64,000 nucleotides of DNA. Origin: Gluconacetobacter liquefaciens (GTDB taxonomy: Bacteria > Pseudomonadota > Alphaproteobacteria > Acetobacterales > Acetobacteraceae). The notes below the pieces were generated by a model. The model searched no databases. It was not told the DNA's origin and saw only the letters and a program-made list of their open reading frames with translations. Position 1 is the first letter of the stretch, and the number at the start of each line of letters is the position of its first letter. The DNA lies in contig NZ_QQAW01000003.1 in NCBI RefSeq assembly GCF_003350405.1, forward strand, positions 248,001-312,000, in the 5' to 3' direction. This document shows positions 9,592 through 19,980 of this stretch, one piece after another. Both the position numbers and the translations under genes were made by a program.

Positions 9592-10976
9592 TGGCGGGTA
9601 GCGGGAGAGTGGCGTGGCTCGTCATGGCGGCCACCCTGTCGGCCCTGCCGGCGCTCAATGTCCATGCGCAGGAGCCCGGTTCGGGGGAACAGGCCGAGGG
9701 GATGCAGGCCCTCAGCCTGGAAGCCGGCAGCGGGCATATGGAATACCTCCCCGAACCCGCCGCCCGGATCTTCGTCGTCGACCCCAGGATCGTGCAGGTT
9801 CGGCCGGCCAGTGGCACGAGCATGGTCCTCTATGGCGTGGCGGCCGGACGGACGACGGTGATGGCAAGTAATGCCGCTGGCCGGACGATCGCGCGCTTCA
9901 CCGTCGATGTGATGCCGTCGCGCTATGGAGCGTCGCAGGCCGAGGCCGAGATCGCGCGGCAGATGCCGGGTAGCCAGGTCAGGGTTCAGGCCGATCTGCG
10001 CAATCTGGTGCTGACCGGTTCGGTCGAGTCCCCCGAGGACGCGTCACGGGCTGAGGAGATCGCGAAGGGGTTCGTGGCCAGTAACCAGGGGGTGACCGAT
10101 CGGATCGCTATCCGCTCTGCTACGCAGGTCACGCTCGTCGTGCGGATTGCCGAGATGGACCGGAATGTGGTCCGCCAGTTGGGAATCGACTGGCAGGCGG
10201 TCGGCAATATGGGAAAGTTCGGCAGCTTTCCGGCGCTGACGCTGAACATGAACGCCAGCACGGCCGCCTGTGTGGCGACCCGCAATCCGTTCTGCCTGGG
10301 CAGCAACGTCAATGGGGTGGTCGATGCGCTGGCCCAGGACAATCTGGTGCGGCTGCTCGCCGAGCCGAACCTGACGGTCATGAGCGGGCAAAGCGCCAGT
10401 TTTCAGGTAGGCGGCCAATATCCCATTCCGCTCGCACAGCAGGCTGGGGCGATCTCGGTTGCCTTCAAGAGTTACGGCGTCAGCCTGACGTTTCTGCCGA
10501 CGGTTTTCAGTAACGGGCGAATCAATCTGCATGTGGTGCCGGAGGTGAGCCAGTTGAGCAACCAGAACAGCGTCTCGGTCACCACCTCGGGCGCTACCTC
10601 CGTCATTCCCGCCCTGACGGTCAGGCGGGCGGAGACGACGGTGGAACTGGGCAGCGGTGAGACCTTCGCCATCGCCGGTCTGCTGGAGGATTCGCTAACA
10701 GATTCGACCAAGGCCATTCCCGGTGCCGGCGATATTCCGGTATTGGGGACGCTGTTCCGGTCGGGGAGTTTCAATCGGCAGGAGACCGAACTGGTCATTC
10801 TCGTCACGCCGTATCTCGTTCGGCCGGTGGTCGATCGCGCCCGTATGACCGCACCGACCGACATGGCGGGGGTGCCGGGTGAGTTGGACCGCCTGCTGCT
10901 GTTGCGGCAGGCGATGCCGACTCAGCCCGCCCGGCCCGTTGCCGTGCCGGGGAGCGCCGGATTCTTTGTCGAATGA
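9591..10976 (+). CDS. cpaC: Tad pilus outer-membrane secretin CpaC/RcpA
   Basis: Forms the outer-membrane channel for the Flp pilus. The 461-residue protein starts with a signal peptide (MAASTL-type hydrophobic stretch ending near NVHAQE), followed by an N-terminal secretin/BON-like region (about 45-190, with IFVVDPRIVQVRP) and the secretin domain (about 230-430). Secretin motifs include LVRLLAEPNLTVMSGQSASF, GGQYPIPLAQ, VVPEVSQL and the terminal VPVLGTLFRSGSFNRQETEL-type segment, here read as IPVLGTLFRSGSF. It overlaps cpaB by 1 nt and cpaD by 4 nt. Confidence 0.94.
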   Translation: MAGSGRVAWLVMAATLSALPALNVHAQEPGSGEQAEGMQALSLEAGSGHMEYLPEPAARIFVVDPRIVQVRPASGTSMVLYGVAAGRTTVMASNAAGRTIARFTVDVMPSRYGASQAEAEIARQMPGSQVRVQADLRNLVLTGSVESPEDASRAEEIAKGFVASNQGVTDRIAIRSATQVTLVVRIAEMDRNVVRQLGIDWQAVGNMGKFGSFPALTLNMNASTAACVATRNPFCLGSNVNGVVDALAQDNLVRLLAEPNLTVMSGQSASFQVGGQYPIPLAQQAGAISVAFKSYGVSLTFLPTVFSNGRINLHVVPEVSQLSNQNSVSVTTSGATSVIPALTVRRAETTVELGSGETFAIAGLLEDSLTDSTKAIPGAGDIPVLGTLFRSGSFNRQETELVILVTPYLVRPVVDRARMTAPTDMAGVPGELDRLLLLRQAMPTQPARPVAVPGSAGFFVE

Positions 10977-11329
10977 TGGTGGTGGGCGCGCGACATGTCA
11001 GGTCGGGCATGCTGTGTTGTGCTCTGGTTCTGCTGGCGGGTTGCGCGTCGCTGGAGCCTTATCGCAAGCCCTACGCCTGGCACCCCGTGGGGGCCAATCA
11101 GGCCAATCTGGCGGCAATGGTTGCCGATCCGCATGACCTGGTGCGTGGGCAGTCTGAACAGGAGACGGATGCGCAGGCGCCGGTGCTGGCGATCGAGCGT
11201 GTGCGCGAGGACAAGCCGAAGCGATTGCCTTCCACCAGCGGGATTTTCGGTGGCGCCATAGGATCCGGGTCGGGATTGGCGGCTGGTGCCAATAATGGCG
11301 GGTCGCCCGTATCCGCATACGGGTACTGA
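10973..11329 (+). CDS. cpaD: Short CpaD-like pilus lipoprotein
   Basis: A 118-residue putative outer-membrane lipoprotein. The signal ends in a lipobox LLAGCAS (Cys near residue 25). The mature part contains GANQANLAAMVADPHDLVRG, the short core motif by which CpaD proteins are recognised. It is about half the usual CpaD length and ends in a Gly/Ser-rich tail. Position between secretin cpaC and cpaE is the canonical place for cpaD, which supports the call. ATGA overlap with cpaC. A lineage-specific minimal CpaD is the simplest reading. Confidence 0.78.
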   Translation: MMVVGARHVRSGMLCCALVLLAGCASLEPYRKPYAWHPVGANQANLAAMVADPHDLVRGQSEQETDAQAPVLAIERVREDKPKRLPSTSGIFGGAIGSGSGLAAGANNGGSPVSAYGY

Positions 11330-11332
11330 ACG

Positions 11333-12552
11333 ATGACGGAGATGGACACGGCGGGCCGGCACGACAGACCGTTCCTGATAGGGTTTATCCACGATGCCGG
11401 AACCGAGGCGATCATTCGTGATGGTCTGGGATCATCCGTCGGCTTCACCCTCGATCTGCGCCGTGGGTCCGTCCGGACTGCCATCGCTGCCCTGCGCCGG
11501 CAGGCAACCCCGAAAATATTGATCGTCGATATCGGCGAAGAAAAGCAGCCGATCAGCGCCCTGCGCGAACTGGCCAATGTGGTCGAGCCGGATGTGTCGG
11601 TTCTACTGGTCGGCACCCTGGATAGCGCGGATTTCTATCGCGAGGTCACGCGCGGACTCGGCGTGCTGGAATATCTGCCGCGTCCGCTGACGCGGGAAAA
11701 GATCGCGCGCGAATTCGGCCCGGTGCTGATGGGGCAGATCCCTGAGCGCGATAATGGCGGTCGGTGCGTGACGGTTACAGGTGTCCGGGGCGGGGTGGGA
11801 GCCTCTACCATCGCGACCAACCTGGCCTGGCTGTTCGGGGTGGGGATGCACCGCCATACGGTATTGCTGGATGCCGACCTGTATCGGGGCATGGCTGCCC
11901 TGCTGCTCGACGTGACGATGGGAACAGGGTTGTGCCAGGCGCTGGAAATGCCGGAACGGATTGACGTGCTGTTGCTCGAACGCGCGGCTGTTCCGGTGGC
12001 CGAACGGCTGCATGTGCTGGCGGACCGGCTCGATTTCATGACCGAACTGAATTGCGCACCGGTTGCGACGCGCGCCCTGCTGGGCGTGTTGCGGCATCGA
12101 TATAATTTTATCGTGGCGGATGTGCCGTTTGTGCCGAACAGGTTCAGTCGCGATCTGCTGATGGAAGTGCATCAGCGCATTCTGGTTCTGGAGCCGACCC
12201 TGGCATCGGTGCGCGAGACACTGCGTCTGCTGGGGGTTCCGCCCGGCCCCTTGCAGAAACAGCGGCCGGTTCTGGTCCTGAACCGTATGGGCCGGCCCGG
12301 CACACTGAATCGTCGGCAGGTGGAGGATGCCCTGAAAAGCCATGTCGACTTGATTATTCCCGATCTGCCGCGTCAGGTCGGAAATGCGGAAACATTGGGG
12401 GAGGCAGCCGTGGCCACGCGCGGCGTGTTTCGCAACGCGATGTTCGAACTGGCGCGGCAGGTCGATGCGGTGGGCATGCTGGATGTCGGGTCAGGATTGT
12501 CGGGGGTGCCGATAGCCGGGATCGGGCGACGCTGGCTGTCGTTCGGTCGGCG

Positions 12553-12556
<4 letters not shown>
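11333..12556 (+). CDS. cpaE: CpaE/TadZ-like pilus localisation ATPase
   Basis: Cytoplasmic ParA/MinD-like protein that positions Tad machinery. Residues 1-130 form a receiver-like domain (LIVDIGEEKQPISALREL) and residues 140-390 a SIMIBI ATPase. The deviant Walker A reads GVRGGVGASTIATNLA, with Ala in place of the usual Lys of GKT/S, as in several CpaE proteins. VLLDADLYRG and FIVADVPF follow as switch motifs. The 407 residues match the family. Overlaps cpaF by the ATGA junction. Confidence 0.92.
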
Positions 12557-13949
<1,393 letters not shown>

Positions 13950-13956
<7 letters not shown>

Positions 13957-14918
13957 GCGGCGCGGCCTCGCCGACGATGTTGCTGAGCCTGTCCGGCCTG
14001 TGGCTGGTGGCGGTGGCCGCGAGTGGCCTGCTGGCCTTGCGGGCGCATGAGCGTAACCGTCGTCGGGATGCGCGGATGGCGGCGGTGGTGCGGGCTTATC
14101 GTCCGGAGCCGGCAGTCGAACTGTCGGCATTCAAGCCGTTGCATCGGGCCCGGCGCCCGCTGGCCGTGCGTGCGGTCGGGCTTTTGGGCGTCGACGTGGC
14201 AGGGACGGATCTTTATCCCCTGCCGTGGTGGATCGTGCCGATCGGGGCTTTCGTCGCGGTGGGTATCTTGATGTTCATGATGAACGATCTTGTCGGCGTT
14301 TATACGATTCCGATCATGGTCGTGGTCGGAATCGGCCTTTGCCGAGCCGGCTTCGGCTGGATGACGGATAGGCGCCGGGAGCGGCAGCTTAGGCAGTTTC
14401 CCGACGTGTTGTCGACCATCGTGCGGTCGGTCAGTGTTGGTATTCCGATGCTGGAGGCGATGCGGGGCGTGGCCCGGGAAGTGCCGGAACCGACAGGGCC
14501 GGAATTTTCCCGTATGCTGGAGCAGATTTCCATCGGCGTTCCGCTGGAGGATGGGCTTCGCGACATGGCGGCGCGGTCGGGCTTGCCGGAATATCGGTTC
14601 TTCGCCACCTCGCTGGCGCTCCAGACGCAGACTGGCGGCTCGCCGCGCGCCACGCTGGAAGGGCTGGCCGATGTGATCCGCAAGCGGTTGGCCCTGAAGG
14701 CCCGTGGCTATGCCCTGGCGTCGGAGGCGCGGGCCAGCGCCGCCGTGCTGGCCGTGTTGCCCCTGGTACTGGGCGTGTTGCTGTGGCTGACGAACCGGAC
14801 TTATATCCGCCTGCTGTTCACCGATCCGGCGGGGCACGTGATTCTGGCGCTTGCTATCGGGTCCCTGGCGATGGGTATTCTGATGATGCGCGCAATCATC
14901 CGTCGGACTTTGACATGA
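13950..14918 (+). CDS. tadB: Tad inner-membrane platform protein TadB
   Basis: Type II secretion F-domain protein of 322 residues. Membrane helices lie near residues 8-28, 90-125 and at the C-terminus. The cytoplasmic T2SSF domain contains QFPDVLSTIVRSVSVGIPML, VPLEDGLRDMAARSGLPEY and LQTQTGGSPRATLEGLADV, characteristic of TadB. With TadC it forms the base on which CpaF acts. Overlaps cpaF by 7 nt and tadC by 4 nt. Confidence 0.93.
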
Positions 14919-15865
14919 TCGGGCTGATGCCGGCGCTCTGGGTGGCGACGATTGCGACGCTGCTGGTGATGGTGATGCTGACGGCCGCGATCATACGCCG
15001 GCAGCGCATCGGGCGACGATTGCGCGACCTGCAGGCGCCACCATCGGGGCGTGCGGCAAATGTGGTCGCGGTCAGGAGAGTGGGCACCTCGTCACTTCAT
15101 CTGATTGCCGCGCTGGGGCACTGGATCGTCAGGCGGGGACTTTTATCAACCGGCACGTTGGACGAGTTGCGCACATCCCTGGCTGTGACCGGCGTACGCG
15201 GAGCCAGTGCGGTCGGCCTGTTTATCGGGGTCAAGATCCTGCTGGCAACGCTGCTGCCTCTATCGGCGATCGTTCTCCTTTCCCGGTTGGAGAGTGATAT
15301 GTCGGCATTGTCGTATCGCGCCCTGATCGCCCCCGCCGCCATCGGCGGCCTGCTGCTGCCGGATTGGATCGTGCGGGCGCGGCGCAACCGCTATCTGCGA
15401 GAAGTCGAACGCGGCCTGCCGGATGCGCTGGATGTGATGGTGATCTGTACCCAGGCGGGCATCGGGCTGGGGCAGGCGATCGTCATGGTCGGCGTCGAAC
15501 TGCAGGACGTCTGTCCCGCGATCGCCAGCGAGTTTGCCCGAACGGCCAGCGAGCTGAGCGTGATTGCCGATACCAGGCAGGTGCTGGTCAACCTCGGAGC
15601 GCGTACCGGTGTCGATGGGCTGAGGCGCCTGACGGCGACACTGTTGCAGACTCTGCAATATGGAACGCCGATTACCGATGCGTTGCGCGGGCTGGCGGGC
15701 GAACTGCGGCAGGAGACACTGACGCGCTATGAGGCCGGGGCCGGGCGGCTGTCCGTCCTGCTGACATTGCCGACGCTGCTGTTCATCATGCCTTGCGTGT
15801 TCTTGATCGCCGGAGGGCCTGCCGGCATTCAGGTCATGCATATTCTTCATAACCACAAACCCTGA
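14915..15865 (+). CDS. tadC: Tad inner-membrane platform protein TadC
   Basis: Second type II secretion F-domain protein of the locus, 316 residues. Visible motifs include LPDALDVMVICTQAGIGLGQ, ASELSVIADTRQVLVNLGAR and LQYGTPITDALRGLAGELR, with a terminal hydrophobic segment LLTLPTLLFIMPCVFLIAG. ATG 14915 overlaps the tadB stop as ATGA, which fixes the start; an open frame reaching back to 14783 is shadow sequence inside tadB. Confidence 0.93.
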   Translation: MIGLMPALWVATIATLLVMVMLTAAIIRRQRIGRRLRDLQAPPSGRAANVVAVRRVGTSSLHLIAALGHWIVRRGLLSTGTLDELRTSLAVTGVRGASAVGLFIGVKILLATLLPLSAIVLLSRLESDMSALSYRALIAPAAIGGLLLPDWIVRARRNRYLREVERGLPDALDVMVICTQAGIGLGQAIVMVGVELQDVCPAIASEFARTASELSVIADTRQVLVNLGARTGVDGLRRLTATLLQTLQYGTPITDALRGLAGELRQETLTRYEAGAGRLSVLLTLPTLLFIMPCVFLIAGGPAGIQVMHILHNHKP

Positions 15866-15899
15866 TGCAGTGGACGGGATATCATTTGTGAAATCAGCC

Positions 15900-16655
15900 A
15901 TGATTACGAAATGGGCGTTCGTCGTGCTGATTGCGGGGAGTCTGTGCGCCTGCGCAGGCAGCCGGGGGAAGGACTATGGGGAGAGTGGGCGTCTGGACGT
16001 CGCGCGGGCGGCGTTGCGCGGTGGAGCGCCGCAGATCGCATTGCGTGCCGCCACGGCACGCCTGACCGACGATCCGATGGATGCGGAGGCCGCTCTGATC
16101 CAGGGTGACGCACTGACGGCGCTTGGGCGGCCGGAACAGGCGGAATGGAGCTATCGGGCTGTCCTGCGTCATCGCCCGGATCTGGCTGGTGCTCATATGG
16201 GGCTGGGTCGGTGCCTGCTGGCGACGGACACGGCGGAAGCCGAGCGGCAATTCCTGTCGGTTGTCGGGCGGGAACCGGGCAATGCCGCCGCGTGGAATGA
16301 CCTTGGCGTGGCACGGGATCTCCTGCGTCGGCATGATGATGCGCAGATGGCGTATCGCCGGGCATTGGCAGTCAACCCGCAGATGATCGGTGCGCAGGTC
16401 AATCTGGCCCTGTCACTGGCGATGGGGGGCGATGCCAGCGCGGCAGAGCGCATGGTGCGTCCGTTTGCGGACGATGCCGGTGCGAATGCCAAACTGCGTC
16501 ACGACCTGGCGGCAGTGCTGGCGATGGGCGGCCAACGTGGCGAGGCCGCGCGCATTCTCTCCGCCGATCTGTCGCCGCAACAGGTCGGCCAGGCGCTGTC
16601 GGCCTACATTGAGGCGCGCGATGGGGTAGGGGCGCCCCGGATTGCCGTGCCGTAG
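15900..16655 (+). CDS. tadD: TadD-like TPR lipoprotein
   Basis: Tetratricopeptide protein of the Tad system, presumed pilotin-like factor for the secretin. From ATG 15900 the product starts with a lipoprotein signal (MITKWAFVVLIAGSLCACAG), Cys at the LCAC box. It then has about four TPR units (for example ALTALGRPEQAEWSYRAVLR and ARDLLRRHDDAQMAYRRALA). A GTG at 15870 is an in-frame alternative but would bury the signal peptide behind 10 polar residues. Lies 34 nt after tadC and 2 nt before the TadG-like gene. Confidence 0.86.
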   Translation: MITKWAFVVLIAGSLCACAGSRGKDYGESGRLDVARAALRGGAPQIALRAATARLTDDPMDAEAALIQGDALTALGRPEQAEWSYRAVLRHRPDLAGAHMGLGRCLLATDTAEAERQFLSVVGREPGNAAAWNDLGVARDLLRRHDDAQMAYRRALAVNPQMIGAQVNLALSLAMGGDASAAERMVRPFADDAGANAKLRHDLAAVLAMGGQRGEAARILSADLSPQQVGQALSAYIEARDGVGAPRIAVP

Positions 16656-16657
16656 AC

Positions 16658-17911
16658 ATGCCGGACGCGACGGGCACGGGTTGGCGGCGATTGCGGAGAG
16701 AGTTCGATCGGCGCGGTGCGGTCGCGTTGCTTGTCGCCTTGGCCCTGCCGGTGCTGATGGGGGTGTTGGGCCTCGCGATCGACGTCAGCTACTGGGCGAT
16801 GACGCGCCTGGAATTGCAGCGCGTGGCGGATCTCGCGGCCGTGGCGGGTGTTGCGCGCTATGGGGCCAGCGGGCAGGTCTCTGATGCGTTGGATACGGCT
16901 GCGGCTGTTGCCGAACTGAATGGCCTGCCGGCCGGGAGGCGGGACGGGGACGGAATTGTGACCCGGATCGACATGGCCGGGGCTTACAAGACCACGATCA
17001 CCTTCGCCGCGCCCGCTACGCTCACAGTGACGATCGTGAAGGCAGCCCCGCGCCTGTTCAGTGCCTTGTTCCTGACCTCCGGCACCCAGCCGGTTTCGGC
17101 CCGCGCCGTGGCGCGACTGACAGTACGCTCTCGTGGTGGCGCCGCCTGCGTCCTCGCCCTTTCGGGCGCGGGTGAGACGGTTCTTGAGGATGGTGCCCGC
17201 CTGAGCATGCCGGGGTGCGATCTGCGCACCAATGGTGCTCTGGCGCTCGGAGCGGAGGCTGCGATCGATGTTGCGAACCTGGTGGCCGGCGGGACCATCG
17301 GGCCGGGCGACAGCGATATATGTTCGGCGCTGACCTGCGTGCAGTATGCGGCGCAAATGGCTGATCCCTATGCGGCGCCATACGGAAGCCTGCTGGCCGT
17401 GCCGTTGCATGCTGTGAGCCTGCCGAAAGGGCAGACGACGCTCTCGCCACCGTCCGTGGGGACGGCCTATGCGTGGCAGGTGGGTGGCGGAGACTATACG
17501 TTGATGCCGGGGGTTTATTACATCAGCGGGGATTTCAGCGTGAACGCGGGTACGACGCTGACCGGGGTGGGGGTGACGATCGTTGCTAGCGGCAATGTCA
17601 CCATCGACGGCAATGCCTCGCTCCATCTCGTGGCACCGGCTACGGGACCTTCGGCCGGATTGCTGTTCGCCTCGGCTGGCGGCCTGTTCCAGTTCACTGG
17701 CGGGACGGCCACCACCCTGACCGGCGCGATCTACGCGCCGCATGCCAGCCTGGTCATTGACGGTGACAATGGGGCGGCGGCTGATTGTCTTTATGCCGTC
17801 GCCGCATCCGTGACGTTTAAGGGCGGTGCCAGATTCGCCGATGGCGACTGCCGGGCGGCGGGCATGAGGCCGATTTATGACCTGCCGGGTGTTGCGAGAC
17901 TGGTGGAATGA
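16658..17911 (+). CDS. TadG-like pilus assembly protein with beta-rich C-terminal half
   Basis: A 417-residue protein beginning with the Tad/TadG N-terminal anchor: RRGAVALLVALALPVLMGVL, then LAIDVSYWAMTRLELQRVADLAAVAGVARY. Unlike classic TadG it shows no clear von Willebrand A domain. The second half (about 265-400) is a Gly/Thr/Val-rich beta pattern (YTLMPGVYYISGDFSVNAGT, VTIVASGNVTIDGNASLHLV) resembling repetitive beta-helix surface proteins. Two cysteine pairs suggest a periplasmic location. It may be a minor pilus component or assembly factor. Overlaps the next gene by 4 nt. Confidence 0.75.
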   Translation: MPDATGTGWRRLRREFDRRGAVALLVALALPVLMGVLGLAIDVSYWAMTRLELQRVADLAAVAGVARYGASGQVSDALDTAAAVAELNGLPAGRRDGDGIVTRIDMAGAYKTTITFAAPATLTVTIVKAAPRLFSALFLTSGTQPVSARAVARLTVRSRGGAACVLALSGAGETVLEDGARLSMPGCDLRTNGALALGAEAAIDVANLVAGGTIGPGDSDICSALTCVQYAAQMADPYAAPYGSLLAVPLHAVSLPKGQTTLSPPSVGTAYAWQVGGGDYTLMPGVYYISGDFSVNAGTTLTGVGVTIVASGNVTIDGNASLHLVAPATGPSAGLLFASAGGLFQFTGGTATTLTGAIYAPHASLVIDGDNGAAADCLYAVAASVTFKGGARFADGDCRAAGMRPIYDLPGVARLVE

Positions 17912-18390
17912 CGGGTGCCCGCCAAGATGGTCTCGGCCGGGCCGGGGTGGCCGCATTGGAATTCGCGCTGATGACGCCGTTCCTGCTGGCGGTCCTGGCC
18001 GGGCTGGGGGATTTTCCGCTCGCCTTCTGGGATCGGATGACGCTGATTTCAGCGGTGGAGAGCGGCGCGAACTATGCCTTTGCCTTGGAGCAGAATGCCT
18101 CTGGCACGCACAATGCGCTCCTGCCTGGCGATGTGAGGAATGCGGTGCTGGCCGCCGGCGGATTGTCGGGCATGATTGTCACGGTCGGTTCGGCCACGAC
18201 CAATTGCATTCAGCCGGGAACGGTCAGCACCCTGATCGCGGTGCCGACGGATGGGATCTGTCCGGACGGGACTATGCCTGGCACTTACATGAGCATCGCA
18301 GCATCCTATCGCTATGTGCCGCTTATGCCGTTCTACGCGATGGTGGCCTCGACGACCCTGACGGACACGGCCATTGTCAGGCTGCAATGA
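17908..18390 (+). CDS. TadE-like pseudopilin
   Basis: A 160-residue TadE-family protein. The N-terminal signature RAGVAALEFALMTPFLLAVLAG gives a Gly-VAALE processing site with Glu+5, so it is a likely substrate of the CpaA peptidase. The rest is a small periplasmic domain with two cysteines (NCIQPG and ICPDG) that could form a disulfide. Overlaps the TadG-like gene and the following TadE-like gene by ATGA junctions. Confidence 0.85.
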   Translation: MTGARQDGLGRAGVAALEFALMTPFLLAVLAGLGDFPLAFWDRMTLISAVESGANYAFALEQNASGTHNALLPGDVRNAVLAAGGLSGMIVTVGSATTNCIQPGTVSTLIAVPTDGICPDGTMPGTYMSIAASYRYVPLMPFYAMVASTTLTDTAIVRLQ

Positions 18391-18800
18391 GACGTGGGCG
18401 GGATCTGTTACGCGACAGGCGCGCGGCGGCGGTGATCGAATTTGCCATCATGGCCGGCATTTTTCTGACGATGCTGGTGGGTGCGATCGAAATAGGACTG
18501 CAATGGTGGACGCGCGACTGCCTGCAGATGACGGCGGACCTGACGGCGCGATGCATTGCCGTGGGTACATGCCGCGACGATCCGCTGGGGTTTGCGACAA
18601 CGGAGGCTGCCGACTGGGCGTTGCCTGGGGCGGTATCGGCATTGTCGGTCGATGACCGTGCCACATCCTGCCATGGGGTGGCCGTGTCGGGCACGCGCTT
18701 CGTCACCGTCCGGATCCGTTCGGATTTATGGTCGGGCGTGTCGTTTCCGTTTGTCGCGCCGTCGCTCTCGGTCTCGGCCTGCTATCCGCAGGTATTGTGA
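18387..18800 (+). CDS. Second TadE-like pseudopilin
   Basis: A 137-residue TadE/TadF-type protein, last gene of the tad locus. The N-terminus RRAAAVIEFAIMAGIFLTML has the Glu+5 pseudopilin helix, though the residue before the cleavage site is Ala or Arg rather than Gly. Cysteines in DCLQM, CIAVGTCRDD, SCHG and ACYPQ suggest disulfides in the periplasm. ATG 18387 overlaps the previous stop as ATGA, and a strong inverted repeat follows its stop. Confidence 0.85.
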   Translation: MRRGRDLLRDRRAAAVIEFAIMAGIFLTMLVGAIEIGLQWWTRDCLQMTADLTARCIAVGTCRDDPLGFATTEAADWALPGAVSALSVDDRATSCHGVAVSGTRFVTVRIRSDLWSGVSFPFVAPSLSVSACYPQVL

Positions 18801-18803
18801 GGG

Positions 18804-18842
18804 CGGGGCGCCCCTCCCGCCTTGGCGGCGGAAGGGGCGCCC
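18804..18842. terminator. Bidirectional hairpin between tad locus and acoC
   Basis: A GC-rich stem of about 15 bp (GGCGCCCCTCCCGCC pairing with GGCGG-AAGGGGCGCC, loop around TTGGC) lies between the convergent tad and aco transcription units. It has no long T-tract, so it may need Rho or act as an RNA-stability hairpin. Confidence 0.7.
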
Positions 18843-18855
18843 GTCTTCCTGAGGG

Positions 18856-19978
18856 TCAGCGTGTCAGGAAGGTTCTGATCTTGCTGTTGACCTCTTCCGA
18901 CCGTTCCATCTGCGGCATATGGCCGGTTTCGGGCAGGATCTCGACCGTGATCGCGTCCGGCAGGTCTGCCGCGTGGCTGGAGGGCAGGATTTCGTCGTCC
19001 TTGCCCCAGATGACCAGGGTGGGGGGGAACGCTCTCCAGTACCGGGCGCAGATTGTCGGTCTGGCGGCCATCGGCGAAGTTTGCCGCCGCGACCTGGCGC
19101 AAGGCATCGACCGCGCCGTCCAGACGCTTGTAGCGGAGGACGTCGTCCGCCATCTTGCGGCCGATCAACCCCTTGTCATGGACCAGATAGGACAGGACCG
19201 GGATCAGGGTCTTCTGGCGGTCGGCGGTGATGAAGCCGTCGATGAAGGCCATGTTGATGTCCGGACCGAGGCCGGCCGGGGCCAGCAGGGCCAGCGAGGC
19301 CACGCGCGACGGGGCGTTTTTGACGGTGGTCAGTGCCACGCCGCCGCCTAGCGAATGCGCCACAAGATGGGCGCGTTCGATGCCCAGCGTGTCCAGCAGG
19401 TCCACGACCACCGAGGAGAAGAATTCCAGCGATCCTGCTCCGACATCCTTGCCCGATCCGCCATGGCCGGGGAGGTCGAAGGCGATGACGCGTCGGTCGG
19501 ATGCCAGGGCGGCATGGTTGAACAGCCAGTTGCCGATATCGCCGCCGAAACCGTGGATGAGCACGATGGGGTCGCCATCGCCATGGCCGATATCCAGAAC
19601 GCGCAGCGAGCGCCCCTTGACGTCGATCACGCTCGGTTCGGGCGGGGTATCGTCGGCGTTCTCCGCTGTGCCGGCGGAAAATTCGGCGTTGAACTGTGCG
19701 ATGAAGGCGTCGATATCGGCGTCGGACGTATCCGCGTCGGCCAGCACGCCGATCAGCGCGCCGACGGCCAGCATTTCGCCTTCCTGCGCGATCTGACGGC
19801 GCAGCACGCCGGCGGCCGGGCTTTCATAGGCGTTGGTGATCTTACTGGTTTCGATATCTGCCAGGTCGTCACCCGCCTTGACGGTCGCGCCGGGGCGGAC
19901 CATCCAGCCGGCCAGTTTGCCCTCGGTCATCGCCAGACCGAATTTGGGCATGGTGATGGGGGTGATGGAAACGTTCAT
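18856..19978 (-). pseudogene. acoC: Acetoin dehydrogenase E2-like subunit (lipoyl domain plus alpha/beta hydrolase), one-base frameshift
   Basis: From ATG 19978 the protein has an N-terminal lipoyl domain (PKFGLAMTEGKLAGWMV; lipoylated Lys in DIETSKITNAYESP), a linker, and an alpha/beta hydrolase domain from about residue 130 (VLIHGFGGDIGNW, nucleophile Ser in AHSLGGGVALTT). This is the AcoC form of E2, transferring acetyl groups in the acetoin dehydrogenase complex. At the 7-C tract (19021-19027, read on the minus strand) the frame breaks after ESVPP. Removing one C continues directly into PTLVIWGKDDEILPSSHAAD and a stop at 18856, giving a normal 373-residue protein. Everything else is intact, so a sequencing slip or recent mutation is likely. 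No acoL is adjacent. Confidence 0.85.
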
Positions 19979-19980
19979 GA

